Source: Fodinibius sp. Rm-B-1B1-1
GTDB taxonomy: Bacteria > Bacteroidota > Rhodothermia > Balneolales > Balneolaceae
NCBI RefSeq assembly: GCF_038594945.1
Contig: NZ_JBCFYD010000002.1
Span: forward strand, 1,240,001-1,304,000
DNA length: 64,000 nucleotides
Direction of reading: 5' to 3'
Shown here piece after piece: positions 46,162 to 55,073 of this stretch. Below the pieces are notes generated by a model. That model was given only the letters and a program-made list of their open reading frames with translations, made no database searches and had not been told where the DNA came from. The translations under genes were made by a program, and so were the position numbers. The first letter of the stretch is position 1, and each line of letters opens with the position of its first letter.

Positions 46162-47241
46162 TTAATTTTCGTTGACAAAATGAAATCCATTGGGCGCTAT
46201 ACCTGCTGCAAACGAATCTACAGCTGCTCCTTCTAAATCATAAAGCAATGCTTGGCCCGGCTGGCTATATCCATTACTCTGCCCAACATAAATGCGCTGT
46301 TCAGGACCCAAATAACCAATGGCATTAAATGCTCGATCAATCAATTTATCATCCGAAAGAGTAACATCGTTCATGTCAATCATTGAAATGCCATTATTGA
46401 GCAAATATCCCCGCGCATCTTCAATGTTAAGTGCTAACCGGTATTTATATCCCGATGAAGCAACGATATCATCCGATTCTATAAAGTTTAGGATTTGCCC
46501 GGTTTGTCCATCCAAAAGGTAAATACTGCCAGGGACATCTTCAGTAGATTCATCATAGGAAACCCGTCCATTACAGACTATCCAAATGCGGTCTTCATTG
46601 TCAACAACCATCTGGCTGGGACCAGTTCCCACTTCGATGGTCTGTTCTACCGAATTGGATTCTGCATCAATGATCGAAATCGTATTTCCATAACCGGAAC
46701 CATTGTTGGTAACATAGATCTGATCACCAACACGAACAATGTCACGCGGAGAGTTACCCACACCTATACGCTGGCCAGTCTCTTCCATGGATGACAAATC
46801 AAGAACAGAAATACTGTCAATATCAGCTTGATAGTCAAGCGTAGTAGCAAAAGCAGTTTCATCATCAATAACTTCAATGGCCGTTGGAGAAACCGACATT
46901 TCAATGGTGCCAAGGCTTTCCATACTTTCTTTGTCAACGACCTCAATTTTATTGGCCGAATTTATGACCAAATACATACGATCACCATCTACATGGGCAG
47001 ATTGAATGATACCTGCAAGCGGACGGTTGTTGGCATCTTCAAATGCATTTTTAAGGCTACTTTTATCAGCAGGATCGTAACTGGTAACTGAACCGTTGCC
47101 ATCACTAAAATTCCCCTCGTTGGTCACATACACCGAGGTGGTTTCCAGTGGATCTGGTTCGGGAGATGTACTGTTGTCATCACCGCAGGATACGGTGAAA
47201 ATTGTAATTGCAAATAAATAAAGTAGATAACGTTTAAACAT
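46162..47241 (-). CDS. BtuG-like beta-propeller surface lipoprotein
   Basis: This 359-aa lipoprotein has a signal peptide with lipobox FTVSC, Cys19, followed by an Asp-rich GDDNSTSPEPDP spacer. It folds as a YncE-type beta propeller: VYVTNEG, MYLVINSANKIEVVD, SVLDLSS, IYVTNNG..NTISIIDA, IWIVCNG, IYLLDG and IYVGQSNG mark successive blades. In Bacteroides, BtuG is a propeller lipoprotein on the cell surface that binds cobalamin very tightly and caps BtuB. Here the gene follows the TonB receptor gene by 9 nt behind a cobalamin riboswitch, so the BtuG role is a strong inference. Confidence 0.82.
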   Translation of the reverse strand: MFKRYLLYLFAITIFTVSCGDDNSTSPEPDPLETTSVYVTNEGNFSDGNGSVTSYDPADKSSLKNAFEDANNRPLAGIIQSAHVDGDRMYLVINSANKIEVVDKESMESLGTIEMSVSPTAIEVIDDETAFATTLDYQADIDSISVLDLSSMEETGQRIGVGNSPRDIVRVGDQIYVTNNGSGYGNTISIIDAESNSVEQTIEVGTGPSQMVVDNEDRIWIVCNGRVSYDESTEDVPGSIYLLDGQTGQILNFIESDDIVASSGYKYRLALNIEDARGYLLNNGISMIDMNDVTLSDDKLIDRAFNAIGYLGPEQRIYVGQSNGYSQPGQALLYDLEGAAVDSFAAGIAPNGFHFVNEN

Positions 47242-47250
47242 ACGAGTTAA

Positions 47251-49182
47251 TTAGAATTGATATGTTGCTGTGAGTGAAAAAGTAAAATTTCGCTGTGGCA
47301 TTGGATACCACTGTACGACTTCATAATCCTGGTCAAAAATATTTTTTACACTGGAGCGGGCCTCTATTAGTAATCCAAAAAATTCTTGTTGAAACTGGAG
47401 AGTAGCATCCACTACCTGGTATGGATCAAGTGAGGCACTCAGCTCTTCGGTATCAGTAGTATATCGGCGACCCATCCAACGGTATTGCAGCAAGCCGCTC
47501 AACTTATTTCTTTGTAAACGCAGAGAAGCATTATATTTCCATTTGGGCACGTATCGCATCTGATGTCCAACGGCGTTATCACCCGAAAAACGCGGCTCTG
47601 TTATCTCTGTGTTTGTTAAGCTGATAGATTGCCGCAACTGAAGCTGGATGCCTGGTCCAAAATGAATACTGTTTTCCAATTTCCCTTCAATGCCCTGGGT
47701 AGTAATTTGATCAATGTTCAGCGGGGAGTATCGTCCATTATTATCCGGATACCATCGGATACCATGATCTATCTGACTATAAAAGCCGGTTACTTCTAAC
47801 GACGAAAAAGTAGCCCTATAAGGAGTCCATACTACGCCGGCTTCTCCACTGTTACTTCGCTCGGCATCCAAGTCTGCATTCCCTCCACTACCCCAATAAA
47901 GAGCATTAAATGTTGGGGGATTAAAATCTTTGCTTAGTTGCCCCCTCAGAAATAGTTTATTGTTTAGAACCTCGTAATTTAATCCAAGCGAGGGGCTCAG
48001 TACGGTTCCAAAATCATTATATGCATCAACACGCAGAGCAGGATAGATGCGAAAACGATCCTTGAAAAGAACCACTTCCGGATTGAAAAGCACACTTACC
48101 TGACGGCGACTATGGTCCTCATCATAATTAGTACTCTCACTACCGGTCAGCGAACCGCTTAGTTCTCCCTTCAACAAAATAGATTCATTAAACGGAGTAG
48201 AGCCATCGGCACTAACCATCCATCGCCGATACGAACTATAGCTTTCAGTATTTATATCGGAATCAAAATAATTGAGCTCTACTCTGTCAACATAATTTTT
48301 CACTGTAATATCGGTCTCTCCCCACTCCCGCTGATAGGTACTTAACCAGCGCAGTGAACGATCTTCCTGCCGAGCCTGGGTATTGTTTAGAATAGTACCG
48401 GGAATTTGATTGTCGCTGTCTGCAAACCAAATCGTGGATTCCCAAGAGTCGTATTCCGATTCATGAGCCACAGTCGCCATAACCTGCTCTTGCTCACTCC
48501 TATTATGATCACGCCGTTCCTCCCGATTATAGGCTCGATTGTAATACTGATAATCATTTTCGGCGTGATCTACCCGACTACGAACCGAAAAATTCCACCC
48601 CTTGGATTGGTATTGTCCCTTCATCGACGTCTGCCACTGTCCATATGAGCCAATCCCCTGTTGAAAAGACGCTCTGTTACCGCTTTCCCAATCCGATGAA
48701 AGATACAATGCCCCTGCTAAACTACCGCCACCAAAGGCCGTGCTGGGTGTACCGGAACTCACCTGGATATTTGAAAACATATCAGCTGATAATAATGATA
48801 AATCGGACTGCCCGAGCATCACATTGTTGATAGGAATACCCTCCCAAAGCACCTGAATTTGTTCGGACGAAAGTCCTCGCTGCGAAGCATTCGAAAACGA
48901 ACCCGGGCCGTTCTTTTTAATAAAAAGAGAAGACTCAGACGCTAACAGTTCGCCAATATTCTGGTTTTCAAACAGACTGATGAGAGTAGAATCAATAAAG
49001 GTAATACTGGTAGGCTGATGGTTCAATGGCTGTTGAATGCGGGTGGCAGTGACCGTAATCTCATCAAATGACAGTGTATCAGCCACATAGGTTTGTTGAG
49101 CGTAAGATACACTGCTAAAAAAAGCCATAAATACTGTAAGATACAGTACTCTATGGCAAGCCATAGAATTTGTAGTAGTCAT
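47251..49182 (-). CDS. btuB: TonB-dependent cobalamin receptor (BtuB-like)
   Basis: This 643-aa outer-membrane barrel has a signal peptide (LTVFMAFFSSVSYAQ). A TonB box region, FDEITVTATR, is followed by a plug domain with NIGELLASESSLFIKKNGPGSFSNASQRGLS. The beta-strand-rich barrel ends in aromatic LTATYQF. Its length is close to that of E. coli BtuB (about 600). A cobalamin riboswitch lies directly upstream and the BtuG-like lipoprotein gene is immediately downstream, so B12 transport is well supported. Confidence 0.92.
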   Translation of the reverse strand: MTTTNSMACHRVLYLTVFMAFFSSVSYAQQTYVADTLSFDEITVTATRIQQPLNHQPTSITFIDSTLISLFENQNIGELLASESSLFIKKNGPGSFSNASQRGLSSEQIQVLWEGIPINNVMLGQSDLSLLSADMFSNIQVSSGTPSTAFGGGSLAGALYLSSDWESGNRASFQQGIGSYGQWQTSMKGQYQSKGWNFSVRSRVDHAENDYQYYNRAYNREERRDHNRSEQEQVMATVAHESEYDSWESTIWFADSDNQIPGTILNNTQARQEDRSLRWLSTYQREWGETDITVKNYVDRVELNYFDSDINTESYSSYRRWMVSADGSTPFNESILLKGELSGSLTGSESTNYDEDHSRRQVSVLFNPEVVLFKDRFRIYPALRVDAYNDFGTVLSPSLGLNYEVLNNKLFLRGQLSKDFNPPTFNALYWGSGGNADLDAERSNSGEAGVVWTPYRATFSSLEVTGFYSQIDHGIRWYPDNNGRYSPLNIDQITTQGIEGKLENSIHFGPGIQLQLRQSISLTNTEITEPRFSGDNAVGHQMRYVPKWKYNASLRLQRNKLSGLLQYRWMGRRYTTDTEELSASLDPYQVVDATLQFQQEFFGLLIEARSSVKNIFDQDYEVVQWYPMPQRNFTFSLTATYQF

Positions 49183-49224
49183 TATAATCTTCTTAAAACT
49201 TTAACTCCCGAAAGTTTCTCGAAA

Positions 49225-49425
49225 TAGAATTGATTGGCAGGTCTCCTGGCTTTTCCAGTTGTCTAACCTTCCCATTCCTAATAGACGGAATAGTGGCATA
49301 AAAGATTTGAGACAACATTTAAATGGAATCACAGTTGCGGGTACAGCTTCCGATTTTCCCGAATACTCGGGAGCACGAAATTCCCTTTTCACCCCATTTT
49401 CATGGGGAACCGATCACTATTTCAA
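49225..49425 (-). promoter_or_regulatory. Cobalamin riboswitch upstream of btuB
   Basis: The minus strand carries the B12 box GCCAGGAGACCTGCC (49236-49250). Further 5' are the conserved core pieces GCTGTACCCGCAACTGTGA, GCCACT and GGGAAGG. These are the class I cobalamin aptamer elements in the right order. The box lies about 55 nt before the btuB ATG, so expression should fall when B12 binds. Ends are approximate. Confidence 0.95.
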
Positions 49426-49471
49426 AGAGCGTTATAAAAGTATGGGCTTTCGGTTTAAAATAAAAACCGTT

Positions 49472-50500
49472 TTATGATAATTTTTGTCGCAGTATATTTA
49501 ACAACTCTTTTATAGAACTACAGGTAATGTCCCAACTTCCATTTGTGAGTTCCCACTGAAATTCATTTTGGGAAGATATAATATTAATCTTCAATTTTGT
49601 GCCATTCGATTTTTTCACTTGATAGCCTTCCCGCTCCAAGGCGCGCCGCGTCCAAAATACCCCAACCGTATCCCCCGTAAGATAAATCGGTTTCTTTGCA
49701 GGCTGATGCAACTGAAACGATCCCGTACTGCGATCAAAGTCAAAACTATCACGTTCAAAAACCGATTCAAAAGTACCCTCAAGTACCAGATCTTCAGGTG
49801 TTCCCGTAATAACTTCTCCCTGTCTGTTGATAAGCCATAACGTATCAGCAGCTTTTAACGCCAGATCCAACTCATGCGTTGAAAGTAGAATACCTTTATT
49901 TGTATCATGTGCTAACCTCCGAAGCAAACGGATAATTTCGACACGATTAGGCAGATCCAAGTGTGCTGTAGGTTCATCTAAAAGCACAGCTGGCGTATCT
50001 TGTGCCAAAGCACGGGCAATCATTACCTTTTGGCGTTCCCCATCACTTAGATGCAATACATCGCGACCGACAAATTCTTCAATACCTGCAGATGCAATCG
50101 CCCATTCTACAATTTCTTCATCTTTTTTATTTAGCGATCCAAACCAACCGGTGTAGGGAGATCTTCCAAAAGCCACCAACTCGTAGACACTGATATTTCC
50201 AATGGTAATACGGTCGGTCAATACGGTACTTACTTTCCGGGCGACGTGTTTATTGGCATACTGGTTTAGCTGGTGCCCTTCTAAAATAACATCCCCATTA
50301 AGCGGACGATGCAACCCTGAAAGCGTTCTTATGAGCGTAGATTTGCCCGATCCATTTGGACCCAACAGGCAAATAATTTCCCCTCTTTGCATAGCCACAT
50401 TTATCCGTGATGCTACAACCGTAGCCAACTTCCGACGTCCTTTGGCCGGAAAACCAATATCCAGATCTTGGGTCGATATAATAGGCTGACTATTACTCAT
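49472..50500 (-). CDS. btuD: Cobalamin ABC importer ATPase (BtuD-like) with C-terminal extension
   Basis: This 342-aa FecE/BtuD-type ATPase has Walker A LLGPNGSGKST, signature LSDGERQKV, Walker B AVLLDEPTAHLD and switch LLSTHELD. The ATPase part ends near residue 255. Residues 260-342 are an extra domain (PIYLTGDTVGVFWTRRALEREGY...), absent from E. coli BtuD, which is about 250 aa. The ATG overlaps the btuC stop by one base. Confidence 0.9.
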   Translation of the reverse strand: MSNSQPIISTQDLDIGFPAKGRRKLATVVASRINVAMQRGEIICLLGPNGSGKSTLIRTLSGLHRPLNGDVILEGHQLNQYANKHVARKVSTVLTDRITIGNISVYELVAFGRSPYTGWFGSLNKKDEEIVEWAIASAGIEEFVGRDVLHLSDGERQKVMIARALAQDTPAVLLDEPTAHLDLPNRVEIIRLLRRLAHDTNKGILLSTHELDLALKAADTLWLINRQGEVITGTPEDLVLEGTFESVFERDSFDFDRSTGSFQLHQPAKKPIYLTGDTVGVFWTRRALEREGYQVKKSNGTKLKINIISSQNEFQWELTNGSWDITCSSIKELLNILRQKLS

Positions 50501-51576
50501 TAAAAAGAGGCCTGTAGGTTTTTACGCTGTATAATAACCCAAATCACAACTGGGGAACCCACCATTGAAGTAACCGCACTAATCGGTAGTGTAGTTGTTG
50601 ATCCAGGGACCTGAGCAATAATATCACACCCCAGCAACAGGATAGCTCCCATTAGAAGCGTGGCGGGAATAAGTACCCGGTGATCATTAGTGCCCATAAG
50701 TGAACGAGTAAGGTGAGGCACAGCAATTCCCACAAAACCAATGGGACCACAAAAAGCGGTTATACCACCGGCCAACAAGCTGGTGCTCACAATAATCCAA
50801 ATACGAGATCCCGTTACTGATAATCCCATGCTGCGGGCATAATTTTCGCCCAGCAGCAAGCCATTCAATGGTTTAGATAAAGCCATGGCAATCCCACCGC
50901 CAATCAGGGAGACAACAGCCAATATCCAGAGTTGATCGAGCGGCACGCCTCCCAAACTGCCAAAGGTCCAAATCAAGTAATCCTGTATTTGCTCCGGACG
51001 ACTAAAGTATTGCCAGATACTCACCAAGGCAATCGTCAGGTTACCGATCATAAGTCCAATAATTAGGAGAGTTACATTATCACGAACTTTGATAGAGATC
51101 AGCAAAATTAACAGCAACACTGCTGCTGAACCCAAACTGGCTGCAATAACAATGACCCAACTGCCCATGGCCGACAATTGCTGTATGGCAAAAATGCTGG
51201 TGATCGTTCCTCCTGCCAACATCACAATCGCTACCCCTAAGCTTGCTCCAGCCGTAATGCCTAAGACCGAGGGACCAGCCAGCGGGTTGCGAAAAAGCGT
51301 CTGCATCAACAGCCCCCCAACCGAAAGCGCGCAACCGGCAAAAATTGCAGTTACAGCCCGGGGAATGCGAATATTTATAATAATTTTTTGCCAGGCATCA
51401 GCTGTAGACTCTCCTCCCAACAAAATATGCACTATATCTTTTACCGGAATATCAACCGATCCCAAAGCGAGGTTGACGAGAAATAATCCCGTCAAAGCCA
51501 CCAATAATAGCACAAAATAAAGTGGCTTAATCCCCGTCTTATGCTGTGGCGTTATATCAGCGGTACGGTTCATCAA
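50500..51576 (-). CDS. btuC: Cobalamin ABC importer permease (BtuC-like)
   Basis: This 358-aa FecCD-family permease has about ten membrane helices. Family motifs include FRNPLAGPSVLGITAGASLG, GENYARSMGLSV and FVGIAVPHLTRSLMGTNDHR, the last being the coupling region for the ATPase. It overlaps the btuF-like gene by 4 nt at its start and btuD by one base at its end. Iron-siderophore permeases share this family; the cobalamin riboswitch upstream decides for B12. Confidence 0.92.
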   Translation of the reverse strand: MMNRTADITPQHKTGIKPLYFVLLLVALTGLFLVNLALGSVDIPVKDIVHILLGGESTADAWQKIIINIRIPRAVTAIFAGCALSVGGLLMQTLFRNPLAGPSVLGITAGASLGVAIVMLAGGTITSIFAIQQLSAMGSWVIVIAASLGSAAVLLLILLISIKVRDNVTLLIIGLMIGNLTIALVSIWQYFSRPEQIQDYLIWTFGSLGGVPLDQLWILAVVSLIGGGIAMALSKPLNGLLLGENYARSMGLSVTGSRIWIIVSTSLLAGGITAFCGPIGFVGIAVPHLTRSLMGTNDHRVLIPATLLMGAILLLGCDIIAQVPGSTTTLPISAVTSMVGSPVVIWVIIQRKNLQASF

Positions 51577-52766
51577 TCAATTTTTTGATAGTAATGAAGC
51601 TTGTGGTCGGGCAATAATTGTGGATGAAAAATCTTGATCAAATCGGCCAACACAATTTCCGGATGCACGACGCCCGACTCCCAAAAATCATTGCCACCCG
51701 ACAGACTCATTCTCCTGTTATTATTATAAATTTCTCCCGTTTTAAACGCTTTAAAATCCTTGAAGCGAGAATCCTTTGCCAGAACATCTTCTTTCGATTC
51801 TGCTGCCCCGGGATGGATCCAGATATCGGCTTCTAACCCAATTTCATAAACTACCTCAAAACTCTTTCGCAACCCTCCCGTTTCATCCGAGTCGTACCAT
51901 GGGTAATCAGCTCCTGCATCCCGTAAAAACTGCGCCGTAAAACTCTGTCCCCCCGAAACAAACCAAGCCCCTTTATATGGCATATTGTTGATTACCATCG
52001 GCTTTTCCCCAACGCCATCAACCTTTGATTGAAGGCGATTATATTTATCAGCAACCGCATTAAATTTTTTATTCGTCAGCGTCTCTTTATTCAACAAGGC
52101 CGCCAATACTTTCACCCACTCAGCCTTACCCAGTGGGGTCGTTTCCAACCACTCAGAGTTTACCATCACATTGATATCTGAATCCATCAGCATCCGAATA
52201 TTATCAAAATCAGAAGACTGTCCACCCGATACCATAAGCAAATCGGGCCCCATAGCCAGCACCGCCTCTTTGTTGAGTTCCCCCTGCGGCAAACTGGCAA
52301 TATCGCCAGACCCGATCCCCTTCCGAATATCTTCATTATAAACATAGTCTGCCCCAGCCATTCCCGTAATCACATCAACAGCATCAAGCATTTCAACCAA
52401 GGCAATATGTGTTGTAGACGTTGCCAACAAGCTTTTTATGGGGATGGGTATTTCAGTCGTATTTTCAACCTCAACCTCATCAACGATCTCTCGTGGCACC
52501 AACGAGTAACGAAGCGTATCCACTCGGTCCTGAAACGGTTTTAAAATTTCCAGCAGCTTATGATCATCCTGATAGGTAATGCGAAATCCTTCTGCATAAT
52601 CGGCATGCACCGAATCAGAAAACTGGACTGAAAGGTCTTTGGCATCAGATTGAGAATCAGCATCTTTATTATGATTCGATTGACAGCCTCCCAAAAATGA
52701 AAACAGCACGAACCATCCCAATAAAAATGCCGCTGCACAGAGATAAAAAAATCGTTTATTAATCAT
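51573..52766 (-). CDS. btuF: Cobalamin-binding lipoprotein of the ABC importer (BtuF-like)
   Basis: This protein of about 397 aa is a substrate-binding lipoprotein. The start at 52766 (MINKRFF) gives a lipobox LGGC with Cys28; the in-frame ATG at 52805 would sit against the riboswitch core and add 13 unlikely residues. The binding-protein fold of the FepB/BtuF type is seen in HIALVEMLDAVDVITGMAGADY, GPDLLMVSGGQSSDFDN and GEKPMVINNMPYKGAWFVSGGQSF. It captures cobalamin in the periplasm and delivers it to the BtuCD pair encoded downstream. Confidence 0.85.
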   Translation of the reverse strand: MINKRFFYLCAAAFLLGWFVLFSFLGGCQSNHNKDADSQSDAKDLSVQFSDSVHADYAEGFRITYQDDHKLLEILKPFQDRVDTLRYSLVPREIVDEVEVENTTEIPIPIKSLLATSTTHIALVEMLDAVDVITGMAGADYVYNEDIRKGIGSGDIASLPQGELNKEAVLAMGPDLLMVSGGQSSDFDNIRMLMDSDINVMVNSEWLETTPLGKAEWVKVLAALLNKETLTNKKFNAVADKYNRLQSKVDGVGEKPMVINNMPYKGAWFVSGGQSFTAQFLRDAGADYPWYDSDETGGLRKSFEVVYEIGLEADIWIHPGAAESKEDVLAKDSRFKDFKAFKTGEIYNNNRRMSLSGGNDFWESGVVHPEIVLADLIKIFHPQLLPDHKLHYYQKID

Positions 52767-52799
52767 GGATTGAGCTTTTCTCCCGAAAGCTTTTCCCGT

Positions 52800-53015
52800 C
52801 ATCAATACCGGCAGGTCTTCTGGCTTACTCCACTTTTGGCAACCTTCCCGTTCCGTCCGAAAGCCTTCCGGGCGGAACAGTGGTTTTGAAGGGTCAAAAG
52901 CTGTTGGAGCTTACAGCAGCGGGGACTGCTCCGGATTTTTCTCCCGAATGAGCAGGAAAAGCACCGGATTCCCGTTTTAACTGCACCATCATGAATGATG
53001 CAGACCTGATATTGA
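52800..53015 (-). promoter_or_regulatory. Cobalamin riboswitch upstream of btuF-btuC-btuD
   Basis: The minus strand shows B12 box AAGCCAGAAGACCTGCC (52810-52826), with GGGAATCCGGTG, GTCCCCGCTGCTGTAA, CCACTG and GGGAAGG further 5'. This is a clear cobalamin aptamer. It lies 40-250 nt before the btuF start, so the importer operon should be repressed by B12 independently of the btuB unit. A GCAG-type hairpin at 52981-53003 lies at the 5' side. Ends are approximate. Confidence 0.95.
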
Positions 53016-53183
53016 ATCAGTAAGTAAAATTTTTGCGATGTCTGATAATAACGGTATTAGCAATCAGAAGCCAATTTTGAAATTCCTGAAATTACGCCTC
53101 AAATATTTAAAGCATGTAATATCGCTATTATTTTTGCGTGACTCTGCTATTTTAAGATTTAACCACTCACAAATTATGTTGTC

Positions 53184-54848
53184 ATGATTAAACGCTATCG
53201 TACGCTTCTTTTCGGATTGTCTTTGGGATTTATACTGGCCTTTACCGCTATTCATATCCTGGATAGTGAAATCACCTCGCAAGTCGTTGAAGAAGCTTCC
53301 AAACTCATCGGCATTGAGTTTACTCAAGCAGAAAAAGATTCGATGATCACTGAATTACAAAATTATCGAAATTCTTACCAAAACATCAGGGATCTCAAAT
53401 TAGATAACAGTGTCCCTCCTGCCCTGAACTTCAATCCCGTACCTTCGGATAAAACTTTTGACAAAACACAACAACCCAATGACTGGGATATTCCAGCGGA
53501 TATTGATCTTCCCAAAACAAAATCCGATTTGGCTTTTTATTCCATACCAGAGTTAGCTTCTCTTATCCAGCAGCAAAAAATTACTTCTGTAGAACTGACG
53601 AAGTTTTTTCTGGAACGAATTGAACAATACGATGATACCCTTGAAGCTGTTGTAACGGTTACCGAAGAACTCGCGTTACAGCAGGCACAAAAAATGGATC
53701 AGGAGATCACAAACGGCAATTATCGCGGCCCGCTGCATGGTATTCCGTATGGACTGAAGGATCTTTTTGCCGTTAAGGAGTACAAGACAACATGGGGCGC
53801 GGCTCCCTATAAAGATCAAGTGCGAAATGAAACGGCCACTGTAGCAAAAAAACTGGAAGAAGCCGGAGCCATACTCATTGCCAAAACTACGCTCGGGGCA
53901 CTGGCCTATGGGGATGTCTGGTTTGGCGGCACAACAAAAAATCCGTGGAATTTAGAACAGGGTTCAAGCGGTTCGTCAGCAGGATCAGCGGCGGGGACCT
54001 CAGCCGGCCTGTTTCCCTTTGCAATCGGTACCGAAACCTGGGGATCTATTATCTCCCCATCTAACAGAACCGGAACTACGGGACTCCGCCCTACTTTCGG
54101 TCGCGTGAGCCGACACGGGGCTATGGCGTTAAGTTGGAGCATGGATAAAGTCGGCCCTATTACCCGCTCGGTTGAAGATGCCGCGATCGTCTTTGATGCC
54201 ATTCGTGGTCCCGATGGCAAGGACCAAACAGTATATAACCTTCCGTTTAACTATCAGCCAGATACTGACCTCAGTTCGCTTAAAATTGGTTACCTGGAAT
54301 CAGCATTTCACAGCGATTATGAGAACCGAAGTCGCGATAGTCTTACCTTGGCAAAACTTAAAGAATTAGGAGCAGAACTCACTCCTGTTGAATTGCCCGA
54401 CTACCCTGTTGGTGATCTCAGCTTTATTCTAACGGCCGAGGGCGCCACTGCTTTTGACCAACTTACACTCTCTGACCGTGATGATGAAATGCGCCGGCAA
54501 GGAAAATCTGCCTGGCCAAATCTATTCCGATCAGCCCGGTTTATACCAGCCGTGGAATACATTCAGGCCAACAGAGCCCGCCAAGTACTTATCCAAAAAA
54601 TGGATTCGGTGATGCAGGAAGTCGATCTGTATGTATCCCCTACGTACGGCGGAAATAATCTACTGCTTACCAACCTTACGGGACATCCCTCTGTGATCGT
54701 TCCGAATGGTTTTACGGGTGAAGGTCAACCTACGAGCATCACATTTATTGGTGATCTTTTTGACGAGGGAACCCTATTGGGAATTTCCCAGCAATATCAG
54801 CAGTCTACAGATTTTCATACAAAGCATCCCGAATATTTTAATAACTAA
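53184..54848 (+). CDS. Amidase-signature family hydrolase, membrane-anchored
   Basis: This 554-aa protein has an N-terminal membrane segment (LLFGLSLGFILAFTAIHIL, residues 8-26) and a helical linker. An amidase-signature domain starts near residue 120. The Ser-cisSer-Lys triad is visible: Lys in PYGLKDLFAV, cis-Ser in GSSGSSAGSAAGT, and nucleophile Ser in GTETWGSIISPSN. The usual GGS before the nucleophile is WGS here, a small variation. It should act in the periplasm on an amide; the substrate is unknown. It reads away from the B12 genes. Confidence 0.85.
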   Translation: MIKRYRTLLFGLSLGFILAFTAIHILDSEITSQVVEEASKLIGIEFTQAEKDSMITELQNYRNSYQNIRDLKLDNSVPPALNFNPVPSDKTFDKTQQPNDWDIPADIDLPKTKSDLAFYSIPELASLIQQQKITSVELTKFFLERIEQYDDTLEAVVTVTEELALQQAQKMDQEITNGNYRGPLHGIPYGLKDLFAVKEYKTTWGAAPYKDQVRNETATVAKKLEEAGAILIAKTTLGALAYGDVWFGGTTKNPWNLEQGSSGSSAGSAAGTSAGLFPFAIGTETWGSIISPSNRTGTTGLRPTFGRVSRHGAMALSWSMDKVGPITRSVEDAAIVFDAIRGPDGKDQTVYNLPFNYQPDTDLSSLKIGYLESAFHSDYENRSRDSLTLAKLKELGAELTPVELPDYPVGDLSFILTAEGATAFDQLTLSDRDDEMRRQGKSAWPNLFRSARFIPAVEYIQANRARQVLIQKMDSVMQEVDLYVSPTYGGNNLLLTNLTGHPSVIVPNGFTGEGQPTSITFIGDLFDEGTLLGISQQYQQSTDFHTKHPEYFNN

Positions 54849-54872
54849 TTATATTTTTTTTGATCAATTTTC

Positions 54873-54913
54873 AGGCTGTATGATTTCAATCATGCAGCCT
54901 TATTTTATTCCTT
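54873..54913 (+). terminator. Hairpin terminator after the amidase gene
   Basis: AGGCTG-T-ATGATT pairs with AATCAT-G-CAGCCT (54873-54885 with 54888-54900), with one U-G pair and a 2-nt loop that will open wider, followed by a T-rich stretch. It lies 24 nt after the amidase stop. Confidence 0.7.
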
Positions 54914-55073
54914 ACTAACGTATAATTAGCATTTTCAGGCTTCTATCCTGCAATCAAGTTGTCGGTCCAATCTCCCTCCTATAAAAAACATCGTAACATT
55001 TTTGAGATTCAAAACGTAGTGGAAAAACAAATAGTTCTCAAAAATAATAACGGTTCAAAAAGTGATTATTGAT

